A stretch of 64,000 nt of DNA from Blattamonas nauphoetae (GCA_033064195.1 JARBJD010000082.1:62001-126000); one strand, 5' to 3'; positions 1-12,300 are shown, counted from the stretch's first letter. The notes: generated by a model from the sequence alone, not told the origin. Program-made: numbers and translations.

Positions 1-1270
1 ATGGTTTTATGGTGACCTTATTGAGTACAACTTTTTGGGTTGTATATTTTTGTTATGGGAGAGATTGCCACCTTATTTGAACATGGTATGTGCCACCTCA
101 AAACCTTCACCTCGTTTTCTCTCTGCACATCTTGGTTAGGCTGCCGAAAAATACAAATTTGCTAACCGCTTTCTCGACATTGTTGAACCAATCATGCCAG
201 ACCTCACTGCAAACAATCTAAACCTGGTTTCTGAACGTGTCGATCATGACAACAACATTTCCGATGCTGAGAAATCGTATATTAAAGAATGGCTACGGAC
301 CCAATCTCATGTTATCAATGCCCAACTGTCTTCCCTTTCATGATTCATAGTTTTTTTCAGAGACGGCTCAGTAACCAGAAAATCAGTCCAATTCTTCCTG
401 AAATTTGTCGAACAGTTAGATAAAAAACCCGTCACTCGCAGACAAGAACCAGCGAACATTTTTGGCAGGCAACAAGTTTCAACTGGAGCCTCCTCAAGCT
501 TTGAAGAAAGAAGAAAAACCATCGGAGGCCTTGCAGTTCCTGGAGGTACTTGGATGCCGGGCATGAATCGACCAGGTGGGATGCGTTTGGAGCCAGCAAC
601 CGAAGTTGAGTTCGATCCACTCGAAGCAAGAGCAGATATTCCCGAACCGACACAGGAACGACGACTCCCAACCATGCCAAAACGCAATGCGGGAAGGAGA
701 ACATCACAAGCCTCTGATAGGCCGTCAAATCCGTTTGAAAGACGAGCCTCAAATACGAACGAAACTGAACCAGAGAAAGTAGTGCAAGACGACCCCATTG
801 AATCCGAACCTCCCCCTCATAATGACTACACTCCACCGCCATCTATGCGCTCTGCAAGTCGGACTCCATCACCTGCCAGAGATGTCCCACCGCTCCAACT
901 TGAAACAAAACCAGCTCCCATTGAGAAGGTTGTCTCACCTCCTCCCACAGTTCAGCCAAAACAAACACAACCAACTATCTCCTCACAATCCCCTTATCGT
1001 CCCCAGGTGAACCCACAACCAAAACCCCAACCAAAACTCCAACAAACTTCGACTCTCAATAAACCCAGTCTCAATACGTCCTCGTCTATGCCCAGACCAT
1101 CTCAGAACCCACCAAAATCAGCTGCCAAAATCCCAGCTAAAGACCACCCCGATTATCAGCCATTCTTTGAGAAAATGAGAGCTGGGAAGAGACCGATGTT
1201 CTTGGCTCCAGACATGAGACAGAAAGGACTCAATCCAGACGCACTGAATAACCCTGACCTTCTTGTTTAA
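1..1270 (+). CDS. Unrecognised gene, 5' end cut by the window; proline-rich C-terminal half
   Basis: The gene enters from the left edge and ends at the TAA near 1270. Exons read 1-85, 140-327 and 361-1270, and the phases match across both introns (86-139 with GTATGT, phase 0; 328-360 with GTCTTC, phase 2). The first part is an ordinary helical-looking sequence (for example KYKFANRFLDIVEPIMPDL). The last 200 residues are low-complexity and rich in Pro, Gln, Ser and Lys, typical of a disordered tail, and end in a short conserved-looking patch around DHPDYQPFFEKMRAGKRPMF. I do not recognise the family and infer no function. The RTF2 gene follows about 200 bp downstream on the same strand. The 33-nt second intron is the least certain part of the model; skipping it puts an in-frame TGA near 342. 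Confidence 0.6.
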
Positions 1271-1475
1271 GTTTCTTTTTTCTAATCATCACTTGTTTTA
1301 TTCGTTGACTTTGCTCGCCTCACATTCTTTCACTGTTCAAAGTTGATTATCCAGTGTGAAGTCTGTGACCGATTACACATAATCAAGGCGACCGAGGGGA
1401 TGAACGATGATGAGAGGCCCATCTGGATGATCGTTCTGGTCCATTATTTTCTTCCGGCCGAAGCTAGATTCAACA

Positions 1476-2320
1476 ATGGGTTTTTTTTTTTCACTTTTGT
1501 CTGAGTATTATCTTTAGGTGGAGATGGAGGCAGTTTTAAGCAGAGGACAGAAATGGTTAAGACAAAACAGACCAAAAAAGAGTTCCAGTACGATCTCCAA
1601 CATGGCGAACGATATTTCATATGTAGCCTTTCGGGACAACCCCTCTCCGATCCTATTGTTGTAGATTGCCGTGGAAATATGTTCAATAAGGAAACATTTT
1701 TGAAAGAATTTCTCTCCAACAAGAACGAAGTCAGAGCCGCCTTTCCTCACATTCGCAATCCCTTGAAAGATCTCATCCAAGTCTTTTTCACCCCAAACCC
1801 AGCATACACTCGAAACCGAGTTGAATTCCCACAAGAACATCAACCTGGTCCATGGGTCTGCCCATTACGATCCGACATTGAAGTTAATGGCAAACAAAAA
1901 TTCACATGTCTCTCACCGTGTGGACATGCTCTTTGCGATGCTTCAGTTTGCGAAGTTCTTCTTCCAGAAGAGGATATTTCCATGTTCCGTCGTCATCCAG
2001 TCTCGATCACAAAACAAGTGAACTGCCCGGTCTGCTCAGCGAAAGTAACAAATCTCATCCCACTAATCCCGACAAATGAAGAAGCTAATTCACTATATAA
2101 ACCAGTGGTTGTTTCAACAAAGCACAAAAGAAAAGAATCCCACCCATCAATTAATCCAGACGAAATGAAACGAATCGAATCAATCCAACGGCCAGTTAAA
2201 CTCCGAAGATCTCTCAGCCCTGAAAACCCAATGGAGGAAGGGAAGGGAGAGAAAATGATGAAGACAGAAGAGTATCCGGAAGAGGCGAGACGACGTGAAA
2301 GGAGAGATCGAGATGGGTGA
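1476..2320 (+). CDS. RTF2: RTF2 (replication termination factor 2) family protein
   Basis: RTF2 proteins act at stalled replication forks and in splicing-related ubiquitin/SUMO biology in other eukaryotes. The long open frame starts at 1553 (MVKTKQTKK). The diagnostic family N-terminus is recovered only by adding a tiny exon: ATGG at 1476-1479, a 38-nt intron at 1480-1517, then the frame continues in phase to give MGGDGGSFKQRTEMVKTK, which matches the MGxDGGxIxxRxELVK start of the family. The body carries the degenerate RING-like region with Cys/His pairs (CPLRSDIEVNG, CLSPCGHALC, CPVCSAKVTNLIPL at roughly residues 115-190). The charged Lys/Glu/Arg-rich tail ends at the TGA near 2320. Family assignment is strong; the micro-exon rests on the sequence match and splice phase. 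Confidence 0.88.
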
Positions 2321-2478
2321 GAAATAAACGGTTCTGTGAGGATGATTTCGACTCTATAGTCTCTCTTGCATGATTTTTTGAGATTATTGTTTGATTGAAG
2401 TCACTTTATACATGAAAGACTGAAAACAGCTCATCCAATCTGTCATTATTGTCAAATCAAGGGTGTGATCGTGAAGAC

Positions 2479-4185
2479 ATGTTCGCAATTTTCTTTTTTG
2501 TGGCTTCAAACATTCATGCCTATGTTCGATTCAACCCTGATTATTCGAATCATCGCTATAATTCCATAAATAATAACAATACTCAATCAAACGGCCAGTT
2601 CAGAATCTTCAACCAGAAACTCGACCATTTTGATCCAACAAATACCAAAACATTCAAACAGAGGTATTTAGTGAACGATACGTATTATCGAAACTCTCAC
2701 ACAATGTACCTGTACCTGAATGGAGAGGCACCTCTTCGTGCCTCTCGGTCTGATGGAGAATACGCTCTGAGTATGCTCAGGATTGCTTTGTTCATATTTC
2801 TATCTCCATTATATCTTCTCTCCCATTGCCATTCTCTCCTTCAAGCACTCTCCAAGCTACACAAAGCTGTCCTTGTGGTACTTGAACATCGATACTACGG
2901 CGAATCTCAACCATTCACCGATCACTCCACTCAAAATCTGAAGTATCTCTCAGCGAAACAAGCTCTTGCTGATGCAGCCCACTTCGCGGAATGGATCAAA
3001 GCAAATGATCTCAAGGCTCTTCAAATCCGAAAAATTGTGGTTGTCGGAGGAAGTTATGCCGGCTGCTTGTCAGCGTGGTTCAGAATGATGTATCCTCACA
3101 TTGCCGTCGCTGCCATCTCGTCGTCTGCCCCTGTTGTTGCGAAAGCAGATTATTTTGAATATGACCAACATATTCGTGAGACTCTGGAGAAATATAGTCA
3201 AGAATGCGTCGTAAATATCCAAAAAGCCACCACGGAGATTGAGGAACAGATCGCAACAGATTATCCCACTGTTCAGAAACTCTTGGGCTGCGAGAAAGTT
3301 AGTGACAAAGTCGACTTCCTCTATGTGATTGCCGACATGGTCTCGCACTCTGTTCAATACAACCAGTTCGCTGGACCCGAAGACAAGCAAATGATCAAAC
3401 TATTGTGCGACACACTCTCCCAAGCACCCGCTGCCGGAAAGACGATTAAAGACAATATGTATGATTTCGTGTCGAAGATGTTTGTGAACATGGATACGAA
3501 TTGCTACGATTTCTCATCTTCAGCGGAGATCCTCAAAGACACCACAATGGACTTCACAAAATCTGGCAGACAGTGGACATATCAGACCTGCACAGAGTTT
3601 GGATACTTCCAAGTCGCCCCTGCGGAGAACTCACTCCGATCAAAGCAGATTACCCTGGAATACCATTATGATCTTTGCGAGAAAATTTTCGGCCCAGAAT
3701 TTCGTCAACCGGACATCGAAGCGACAAATGCGTTCTTTGGAGGAGAAGATATGCTTGGGACGAATATCGCGTGGGTTAATGGGGCTGCAGACCCCTGGAT
3801 GCGACTCAGCATCATCCCTCGCACTGTAAAGGGCCAAAATGGGGAAGTTAAGGACGACGGACGACAACAAAGACAACGATGGGAAATCGCACTCATCGAA
3901 AACGGTTCTCATTGCACAGACCTTCGTGAACCGAATGCCACCACCGATTCACAATCGTTGGTGAAAGCTCGAGAAATGGAACGAACTGCCATTGAATACT
4001 GGTTTGAAAGCTCAACCTTCTACACTCCAAAGTGGCAGTGGTCAAGCCCATCAGCTATTTTCTCGATGGCTATGTTTGGAGTCAGTCTGCTGTTACTCAT
4101 CTTATCGGTTATTCTTGTGATTGTTGCATGCGTTCATCACAAGAACAAACGCAACCCTGTGGCTTATAAGCCAATCAACCCGTAA
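2479..4185 (+). CDS. Serine carboxypeptidase of family S28 (prolylcarboxypeptidase / DPP7-like), membrane-anchored
   Basis: S28 enzymes cleave after proline at peptide ends in lysosomal or secretory compartments. The start is placed at the ATG at 2479, giving a hydrophobic signal peptide (MFAIFFFVASNIHAYV); an upstream in-frame TTG is unlikely. Family landmarks appear in order: FNQKLDHFDPTN, LEHRYYGES, the nucleophile elbow GGSYAG (Ser codon 3052), Asp in NGAADPWM (codon 3790) and His in NGSHCTD (codon 3910). A C-terminal hydrophobic helix (FGVSLLLLILSVILVIVACV) plus a short basic tail suggests a type I membrane form; most relatives are soluble. Residues encoded at 2771-2845 are hydrophobic and off-family. 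This is a stop-free 75-nt GT-AG intron (GTATGC to TTCAAG), and removing it restores SDGEYALTLSKLHKAV, so the mature protein is about 543 residues. Confidence 0.92.
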   Translation: MFAIFFFVASNIHAYVRFNPDYSNHRYNSINNNNTQSNGQFRIFNQKLDHFDPTNTKTFKQRYLVNDTYYRNSHTMYLYLNGEAPLRASRSDGEYALSMLRIALFIFLSPLYLLSHCHSLLQALSKLHKAVLVVLEHRYYGESQPFTDHSTQNLKYLSAKQALADAAHFAEWIKANDLKALQIRKIVVVGGSYAGCLSAWFRMMYPHIAVAAISSSAPVVAKADYFEYDQHIRETLEKYSQECVVNIQKATTEIEEQIATDYPTVQKLLGCEKVSDKVDFLYVIADMVSHSVQYNQFAGPEDKQMIKLLCDTLSQAPAAGKTIKDNMYDFVSKMFVNMDTNCYDFSSSAEILKDTTMDFTKSGRQWTYQTCTEFGYFQVAPAENSLRSKQITLEYHYDLCEKIFGPEFRQPDIEATNAFFGGEDMLGTNIAWVNGAADPWMRLSIIPRTVKGQNGEVKDDGRQQRQRWEIALIENGSHCTDLREPNATTDSQSLVKAREMERTAIEYWFESSTFYTPKWQWSSPSAIFSMAMFGVSLLLLILSVILVIVACVHHKNKRNPVAYKPINP

Positions 4186-4323
4186 AATGAAATGTGAGCT
4201 CACCTCATTGGCTTTCGTTCATGTTTGTTTTTCGAGGGAATAACTGTTCTTCACCTCATGCTGTTCAATTATATCAATGTTTTTGGCTGTATCTCGTTGG
4301 ATAGAAATATCGAACAGACTTCT

Positions 4324-5497
4324 ATGCCGTGGAATATGTTGTATCTCGCACCATGGGCTGGATCGGATTCATCATCTTTTTTCGTGATGACAACATTCAC
4401 TACAACTGTCACAGCCACGATCAAGGCCGCCACAAAAAGCTCCTTATACAGTATCCTGTTCAGTTTTTTATTCCCTCCAGAAAATGTCACCAGAACGAAA
4501 GTCGTTCTTCAACTCGTAAAAAACGGACAACAGACAATCCTACAAGTCAAATCAACGACTTCATCACGGGACTTACTTCGATCAATTACTGTTCAAAGTT
4601 TTACAGTGACATCAGAAACCTTTACATTCCAATCACCAGAAGGCACTGTCGAAATGAGACTTCACAGTCCAACTCAAGATCAAAGTATGTTTTCTCTTCA
4701 CTGAATCGTTCCCAGTGACACAAATACGAAAGGCTCTTGAAATAAGCCTCTTCCAACAACCTCCTCCCTCAGTTCCGTTCTCCAGCGCTCCGATCCAACC
4801 AATGGGATCAATAAATCCGCAAACACCCCTTCCCCCTTACTTACAATCTTCCACATCGACACCACTCGCCTCATCTCAACCCTATGCACCCACTTCACGC
4901 CCACCACCTCCTCCTTACCGTGGTCCCCCAACCCAAAACCAATTAGCACACTCAGCCCCCAATCAAGTGACCTTCCAGGCCCAACCGGCAGTAATCCAGA
5001 AATTTGACGCTCTTTCACTCACATCTCTTCCGCCGAATGTCCAACTTGTTGTTCCCAAAGCTCACCTCTCAACTAATCTTGAATCTCTCGAAAACAACAA
5101 AAAGACATTATCCGACCTTCTCCAAAACTTCACTGATCTCTCTCGATCCCAAACTCTCGAAACCACGTTTAAAGCTCGCCCCCAATTCAAGCCCAGTCTG
5201 AGTCAATCGGGCAACCGTTTTCCACCTCCACGGAAGCAGCCTCCACCACAAAAGAATCTTGGTGTGTCCTACGCTGCTCAACCAGCTGCTCAGCCAGCTG
5301 TTCAGCAGGTCTCTTACCCTGTGGGTTCACCCAGCTACCCACAACAATATCCTCCACAACAGATCCAACCACAATACCCCAATCAGCCGTATCAGCAGAC
5401 ACCGGGTTATCCACCGTATGCTGATGGGGCACCGAGCTATCAGGCACAGCCAGGGGCCTATCCACCGGGTGGATATCAACAGCCACCGTACAGATGA
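4324..5497 (+). CDS. Unrecognised protein with small N-terminal domain and long Pro/Gln/Tyr-rich tail
   Basis: Exons read about 4324-4450, 4481-4684 and 4716-5497. The intron at 4685-4715 (31 nt) is required to join the frames (CAA A + TG ACA). The intron at 4451-4480 (30 nt, GTATCC to CTCCAG) is stop-free and a multiple of three; removing it gives SSLYKNVTRTKVVLQLVK. The N-terminal part predicts a compact beta-rich domain (NVTRTKVVLQLVKNGQQTI, SETFTFQSPEGTVEMRL) ending in an amphipathic helix (QIRKALEIS). The rest is disordered, with repeated PYQQTPGYPPYADG-type segments up to the TGA at 5497. Such tails are common in vesicle-coat and RNA-binding proteins, but I see no diagnostic domain. The start codon is uncertain; 4387 is an alternative. 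Confidence 0.6.
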
Positions 5498-5649
5498 GAG
5501 TTTTCTTATTATCCTTCGACATATCTTCTTTTTGTGGCTTTTTTCTTTCAATTATGGATCTGGAGCGATTCTATTGTCGGATAACACTCATGACATCTCG
5601 TCATACGATCCCAATCATCACTAGGAATATGTTTAATGGGTCCAGTTTC

Positions 5650-6329
5650 ATGTCGAAACAAGCTATATCGATCTCTTCGCTCCTAACCCGTCAGGAAGCA
5701 GAAGAATGCAAAGTTGCATTCGACCGCAGAGATGTCAATCAGATGAAATTCATCAATCTGAAGGACCTACGAGAAGTTCTGCAAGAAGTGAACCAACTTC
5801 CACCTGACGATGAGCTTTTCGAACTTGTGTTGAAGCTTAATCTTGATTCTTCTGGGACGATCACATTCCAACAGTTTATCCGACTAGTTGAAATGCACAA
5901 AGAGAAACAACACGGAAACCTCGATGACAATGGAACACTCGAGGCGTTCGGTCTGACTCATGATTCAAACATCATTCTCCTGTCTCTCACATAGTTGTTT
6001 GTGGTGGAAACCCTGACAAAACAGGTATTTTTTTCTCTTACTCTCTTATCGATGATCGTGATCTTCACATTCGCATAGGAACTGTTGAGACTCGGAAAAT
6101 CACCAAAATTGTCAAGCAATACGAACTTCCTGTTGATATTGAATCAATTTTGGCCGAGTTAGATCGTCAACAGACTGGAGCGATCGATTATTATAAGTTT
6201 TCCTCAATCTTCGTTAATTCATCCAAACACAATCAAAAGAAGCGACAAAGTATGGGAATGCCTCGCCAACGGTCGGGTAGTATTGGAAAGTTCCCACAGC
6301 CTCAACGGGGATTTGCTGGAACCAAATAG
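5650..6329 (+). CDS. EF-hand (calmodulin/dynein-light-chain-like) calcium-binding protein
   Basis: Three exons join in phase: 5650-5950, 5995-6024 and 6079-6329, with introns of 44 and 54 nt (donors GTCTGA and GTATTT). The product has four EF-hand positions. The first is degenerate (DRRDVNQMKFINLKDL). The second is good (NLDSSGTITFQQF). The third spans the 30-nt exon (GGNPDKTGGTVETRKI; a G is gained at the junction). The fourth is DRQQTGAIDYYKF. A basic Ser/Gln/Pro tail follows to the TAG at 6327-6329. The GGNPD...TVET.KI linker is typical of protist calmodulin-like axonemal proteins, so a flagellar role is plausible but inferred. In-frame ATGs upstream (for example in the run after 5494) would only add a hydrophobic leader lying over the preceding gene's 3' end, so I start at MSKQAIS. 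Confidence 0.8.
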
Positions 6330-6559
6330 TTGTACTCACATTATTTTTTTATTCAGATTCTAACCCTTCATTAACATCTCACGTCCAAGGATGTTCTGTT
6401 TGACGCAGGATCTTTCTGAAAAACTCTCACAGAACTAGCAGTGTGTCTGTTTTGCAGAATTTGGAAGTGTGTCTCCCAGCTTAAATAATCATAATGGTTT
6501 GATCAGCTCTCGCCACTCCTCTTCATTCGTGTTTCCTTCTGGTTCGGTTCTTTGATCAT
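6330..6559. other. Short intergenic gap between two plus-strand genes
   Basis: About 230 bp between the EF-hand stop and the DUF2009 ATG. I see no RNA gene or repeat here, only T-rich tracts of the sort found downstream of genes in this window. Confidence 0.5.
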
Positions 6560-8936
6560 ATGTTTTTTGACGAAGCTTCTGAGTCAGAAGACTCAGAATA
6601 TATTGAACCACAGCAACCACTTCAACACCAAACACCACCACCCTCATCGACTCTCCTTTCAAAACTCCTTGACAATCCTGAAGAGTTTCACTTCTATTCA
6701 TGTATTTTCCTTTTCAGAGCAGACAAGATCTTGACGGGTGCAGCTCACGAAAAAGGTCTGTTTTTCGTATCACCTCATCCTTTCAGTGGACAATGATCTT
6801 GCACAGAACCCTGATATTTGTACTGAATGTGAGGAATCAAGTGCCACACTATTTTGCTTCCAATGCAATGGTCTGTCGTTTTCCATTTGATCTGACACAA
6901 CTCATCTTTCTCGATAGATTCATTCTGCCAAGAATGCTTCAATCTCTATCATTCCAAAGGTATATTTCTATTCATGCATTCTTTTTTCACAGGAAATCGA
7001 GCATCCCATCAGACGAGCACTATCTTCACAAATGCCGAAATCGAAAAAGAACCAGCCCAGATCCCGAATCCCCCAATTGCTTTCGAAACAAGCCACACCA
7101 TTCAAGCTGCTACCCCAACACCCATCGAACTTAATATGAATTTGCCTCTTCCATCCCCATCACCAACACCATCACTAACTCCAACTGCATCCACTCACAG
7201 AGCATGGTACGAACGAGCAAAATACATCCCAATTCGGCTAACACGTGAGGACCGTCAATCCATGAGATTGGTTGATGCTGTGCTCTCAACTTGCAACTAC
7301 ACCGATCTCATCGACAACACGTCGTTCTCCAACGCATCTCGACGGATTGGCAAAATTATTCAAGAATTGTGCGGAATTCTAACGGGATTGGTCGTCTCGA
7401 AGAACTATCAACAAGGACAGCTCCTCATCGCCGACCGGAATTTTGCAAACCATCAACACTTTTTCCAAAATATGTTTGAACGTCTGTATCTCGTTCTTCT
7501 TCATCTTCCCATATTTCTCTCGGGATACCTCAGTTGGCCGTCGCTATAAGATCACCACTCCTGAAAAGATGCGATCCTCTTACGGGAAATTGATGTACTG
7601 TTTAATGGACTCCCAGCTTCCTGCAGTGAGGGAAATGATTGGGTTTTCGTGCGTCGTTCCTGTCCGAAATGTGTTTGAGTGGTTGGAGCATTATGGGATT
7701 AGTGCGCTACTTGATGATCCTCTCCTCGACCTTGCCACGAAGGAAATTTACGCTACTGACCAAAAACCACGCCACATCATCGATCAGGAGATTAAGATGA
7801 AGGAACGAGCGGTTAAAGTCCTCTCTACTCGATATTCTCGAGATTCTCCTTTGGAAAATAATGGGGAGATCAAACAAGATCCATATTCATATGCTCGAAA
7901 TGACTATTACTACTGGGGATATCGTCCACGACGACGATCTATTGATCTTCCACCTGAATTGTGCAACGGGCCGGACTATCTTCCGAAACCACTCTCGATC
8001 AAAACAACCGCTGATCCTGAGGACGTTAAATGGATGCTGTACTCTCTAGCAGACAACGCTACGTTCCTCCGATTCAATTCCGAGCCCTGCCGCCGAATGT
8101 TGGAATATTTGGACTTCTATTTCGATCCCAACGAAGCCAACAAAGAAGTCGTTCTCGAAGACACTGAATCAGAAGATGAACACACTCCCAACTCACCGTC
8201 TGACGATCTCGCCGATCCAGCAATGTTGAAGGATCCTCAGCATTCTGACCCATCTCAAATTTTCAGAAAAGGTGATTTGTCGATTGAAGTGGGATACCAG
8301 GGTGCGCGTCTCAGACACGATCACACACGACAGTTTCATTACGTCAAGCAGACACTGACGCTTTGGGAGGCAATTCTGAAAGAAATGTTCAAATTGTGGA
8401 GTTTAGCTGAGCAAGATCTGCTCGATCCACACCATCCTTATCAAATGAAGGACACAGGACAAGGAATTCAACGGCTCCAGATGTGCTCGCGTGTTGGGAA
8501 GGAGATGGCGAGGATTCTGAGAAGTGTTCAGGCTGAACTGACCGAAGGATGGGTTGGCTCGTCTGTCATCCATCTTGGCGACACGAACGTTCCAAACGCG
8601 TTCCTTTTCGTTGACAAATACACCCAAGTGTCGCGCATTCTTTCTCCGCTTGTCATTGTCTTGGACAAGGTTCCAGCGATGTGCCGTGAAAACGAAGGCA
8701 CAAAATTGTATGTTGAGAAAGAGTTTGGGTCTGTTCGACTGTGTCAACTTGAGATACTCCAAGATTTCTTCAGATCCGCATTTGATGGGTCAGGATCTGA
8801 TTCGTTCTTTGAGGCTGGGTCGTGCATTGATGGGAGACTCACGTCGGCTTGGAATTGGTGCTCGAAGTTGGAGCAGAAACGGTTCTTCCCCGTGTTTCTG
8901 TTGGCTGGGTTCACTGGATTTGACGGGCAGTTCTAA
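6560..8936 (+). CDS. DUF2009 / UPF0652 family protein with N-terminal B-box-type zinc finger
   Basis: Five exons join in phase: 6560-6755, 6787-6870, 6918-6959, 6993-7481 and 7534-8936. The short middle exons encode a B-box-like zinc finger (DICTECEESSATLFCFQC then DSFCQECFNLYHSKGNRASH). The long C-terminal part is an unmistakable DUF2009 domain: YERAKYIPIRLTREDRQ, ITTPEKMRSSYGKLMYCLMD, HDHTRQFHYVKQTLTLWE, DTGQGIQRLQMCSR, SSVIHLGDTNVPNAFLFVDK, ending DGRLTSAWNWCSKLEQKRF and FFPVFLLAGFTGFDG. An acidic insert (DTESEDEHTPNSPSDD) lies mid-domain. The B-box plus DUF2009 arrangement is known in fungal and protist members; the biochemical role is unknown. The N-terminus (MFFDEASESEDSEYIEP) is acidic and disordered. 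Confidence 0.93.
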
Positions 8937-9375
8937 ACCGATTTTGTTGATGAACAGAACATTTCACAATCTTTTTTCACAGTTTGATGTTCTCTCGTGG
9001 ATGTGGAAGCAACTTTAGAGTTGTCTGGGTTCTCCTTCACAACACAATTCATTCACTCCCATAAAATGAACACAGTTCGATAACAGTGGTGATGTGCAGA
9101 AAAATCAAGAAAAAAATGAAGATAACAAAATGAAAAGATCTGGGTGATGTTGTTACTTATATTTGAAAATCTGCAAGTTCAGAATAAAGACCAACAGAAT
9201 CGAGATAAGCTGAATCAGACACTCCTGTCAGAGCAGGCAGATTTGTCGACAACATCCGAAGGGTGTTCTGTCTTTTGCAGGCAATTTGAGTGAATAGATC
9301 GTTCTTTTCTTTATCATTTCTTTCTTCTTCCTATGTTCAGTTCTATCCTTTTTTCATCAGCTCAATTTGTGTTGC
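8937..9375. other. Convergent intergenic region
   Basis: About 440 bp between the 3' ends of the DUF2009 gene (plus) and the giant beta-helix gene (minus). AT-rich, with A/T runs and no supported gene. It contains no remnant of a transmembrane or kinase module that would extend the beta-helix protein. Confidence 0.5.
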
Positions 9376-12300
9376 TCATTCATTTCTCATCCCAACCATC
9401 CCGACCTCGCTTCCTCTCACTTTCATTCCTCGCCTGTCTGTCTGCACCGCCTTCTCTGTCCACCCCACAACTCCTCCCGAAAACCCTCTTTTGCTCCCAA
9501 CCTCAACATTCCGGCAGACACAGTCTGACACCGACACATCAGACAAGTCCACACGATGTCCTCTTCCTCCAACGATCAGGAATCCGCTTCCTCCCACACA
9601 GTCTCTTCCTCTCCCTGCGCTCGCTGTGGCTGTGTTCGTGTTCTCCAAAATGCAGTTTGTGAACTCGCTTCCAGACAGATCCACCGATTCCAGCTTCCCT
9701 CCTTTCTTTCTTTCCATCCACACAAACACACTTCCTCCTCCAACTCTCCACACTGTCGACTCGACCTCTCCAAAATTAACGCCACTCCAACAATCTCGGA
9801 ACGTGCATTCGCTCAGCACAACCGAGCTCCCTGCGGCGCGAACTCGGACAACACTTCCAAACCTCTCTCCACGGCATCCTGTGAACGACGTTTTCCGCAC
9901 TTCCATCCCCCCACTCACTCCACCACACAACACTCCTCCTCCAGCCACCGTCACTTCAGAGAACGAGCTTCCTTCCATCCACACTCGTCCTCCCGCCATC
10001 TCCACAATCGATGACTTTCCAGTCAACCACAGATCAGTCGTTGCAACTTCGTTCAATGTCAGCTCGCCTTCCCTCCCTACCCAGACCAGCCCCGATTTCA
10101 GTCCTCTCTCTCCACTCACACTGCATTCTGACAATCCCAGTTGCCCTTCGCGATGTAAAACGAAAACTCTCCCAAAACCAACTTTCATGTTCAGCTCCAG
10201 TCCACGCATTGACAGTGTGTGCCCACAAACAACAATCTGGCCATCTGTTCTGTCTGATCCATCCGAGATCGAGCACACAATCTCGCTTCCTTCCTCCCTC
10301 CCCGATATTCCACACGTCTTCCTCGATCCTCCCTCCATCACAATTCGCTTCCCTATTCTTGCTGATTCCAAAATCTCAATCCACACCTCGTCTTCTTCGC
10401 TTTTCATCCCATTCTCCATTCCTCCATGAAGTGTCAAAAACGGTGCTTCCAGAGTCCCGTCCCCTTCCTCGTCCTGTCCATCCTTCCCAACGAACAACAC
10501 TGTCTGGCGAAGCATCGCTGCCAGATCCACTTTCTCCCCCGACGATCCATCCAACCCAACCAGCGTCCATTCTGGCGCGGTTTCGAATGTTCCCAGCCAT
10601 TTCTTTTTCGAAATGATCTCAATCAGCCTTCCTCCAACCACAAACACATCTCGTCCGCCTTTGTCCATTCCACAGCTGTTCGCGTCATTGTTTCGGCCAA
10701 ATGAGAGCGATAGGAGGGACAGAGAAATCGATCCAACGGACGAACTGACATCAATCCAGATTCCTCCTCCATTTCCTGTTGCTGAGCAGGACACAAACGA
10801 TGTGTCAGAGATCGTCACAGTTCCAGATGACACAACAGCGATCTTCAGCGCTCCTCCATTCCCTTTCGACGAGCACGAGATGAACGACGACGAATCAGTC
10901 GCTGTTTTCATGATCTCCAGTTTCTCTCCTTCCCCAATTCCCATCTCAATCACATTTCCTGATCCAGATGAACAATCATCAACAAGCGATGAGAACGAGC
11001 AGCCTTTCATCAGAACAGTCCCACTTCCACACACAAACGACTTCTTCATTTTCATTCGAGACATCGAGCACGCTTCAAGCGTCACTGTTCCTCCATTCTG
11101 ACCCAACAACGATTCCACGGACGAATCTCCTCCATCCAGTGTGATCTCGTTCAGATTCAGAGTGCTTGTTCCACTCACTGCGAACAAGTTTTGTCCTGTC
11201 CCAGTTCCTAAAATCGGAAGTGAGGCGAAGTTCACTGTTGAGCTGCCTCCATTCAGAGCGAAGAGAGACGCACTTCTGACAGTCAAAGAGGAAGTGATGG
11301 TTGTGAACGATGTGGAGTTGCCATCAATTAAAAATGACCCTGAAACAACAGTGATGAGAGGAGAGGAGACAGAGGGGTTGAGAATCGTGTTGGTTCCGGT
11401 CAACTCCACTGTTCCTGTTGAGATTGTACAGAATGGAATCGGAATCTCTCCACTCGCATCTCCAACTGAACAGTCTTCAATCGACACTTTTCCGTTCGTC
11501 ACACAAATCAGTGCAGATGTTCGATCAACAGCCATCGTTCCACATTTCATCACCAGCGACGAGAGAGTGAGGTGTGTTGTCGGCTGGCCAACGAGGATCC
11601 CACCATTGACACTAAGCGTAAGTTTCTCTGTACCAGATCGAGAGAGTGTCCATGTCGTGTCGATCGAGGCGAGCGAAGTCGCTAGTGGCATGTCAGACTG
11701 CATCACAACTGATTTTGTCGTTTTCATCACATTCATCGAATGACTCAGTGACGAGCAGGGCAGTTCGACGAGACCACAATTCGGATGGTCTGTTCCAGAG
11801 GAAGCAACGCGAACTGATCCAGTCGTGTGAGGATACCAGTAGAACAGCAGAGACCCAGAAGACGGAGAAACTGCGTTCGTGTCAATTCCCCAGAACTCTT
11901 CGTGAACATCACTCGTGAACACCACTCCCGATGTCGTGTTCGGTCGGATCGCATCGAGTGGGCCAGTTCCACTTCCTTTCAGGAACGACACCAAATCAGT
12001 ACGCGTCAGATGAATCAAGTTCCCATCCCCACTCGCACTGCAAGACGAGAATGTCGTTGTTCCAGTCACTGTGAACGTTCCTGTCCCAGTCAAAACAACT
12101 TTCATCACTCCTCCATTTCCACTCGAACAGACACACGACGAGAACGAGCAACTCGCAATCGAGAGCGATCCTGACGACAGTGTCGATGAGATCACACTTC
12201 CATCTCCACTGCTTTGTGTCACATTCTCAATCGACATTCCAGAAAGTGCGAGAGATCCTCCACTTTGGGAGAAGAGCGACTGCGAAGAGATGAATCGGTT

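Noticed and set aside
6700-6720. A GTATTT...TTTCAG stretch in the DUF2009 gene that looks like an intron
   Set aside because: It is only 16 nt and removing it would break the frame that joins correctly to the next exon.
9290-10429. A 379-codon plus-strand open frame and many others across 9.3-16.5 kb
   Set aside because: They are antisense shadows of the Ser/Thr/Gly-rich beta-helix frame; their Pro/Ser composition comes from the reverse complement of its codons.
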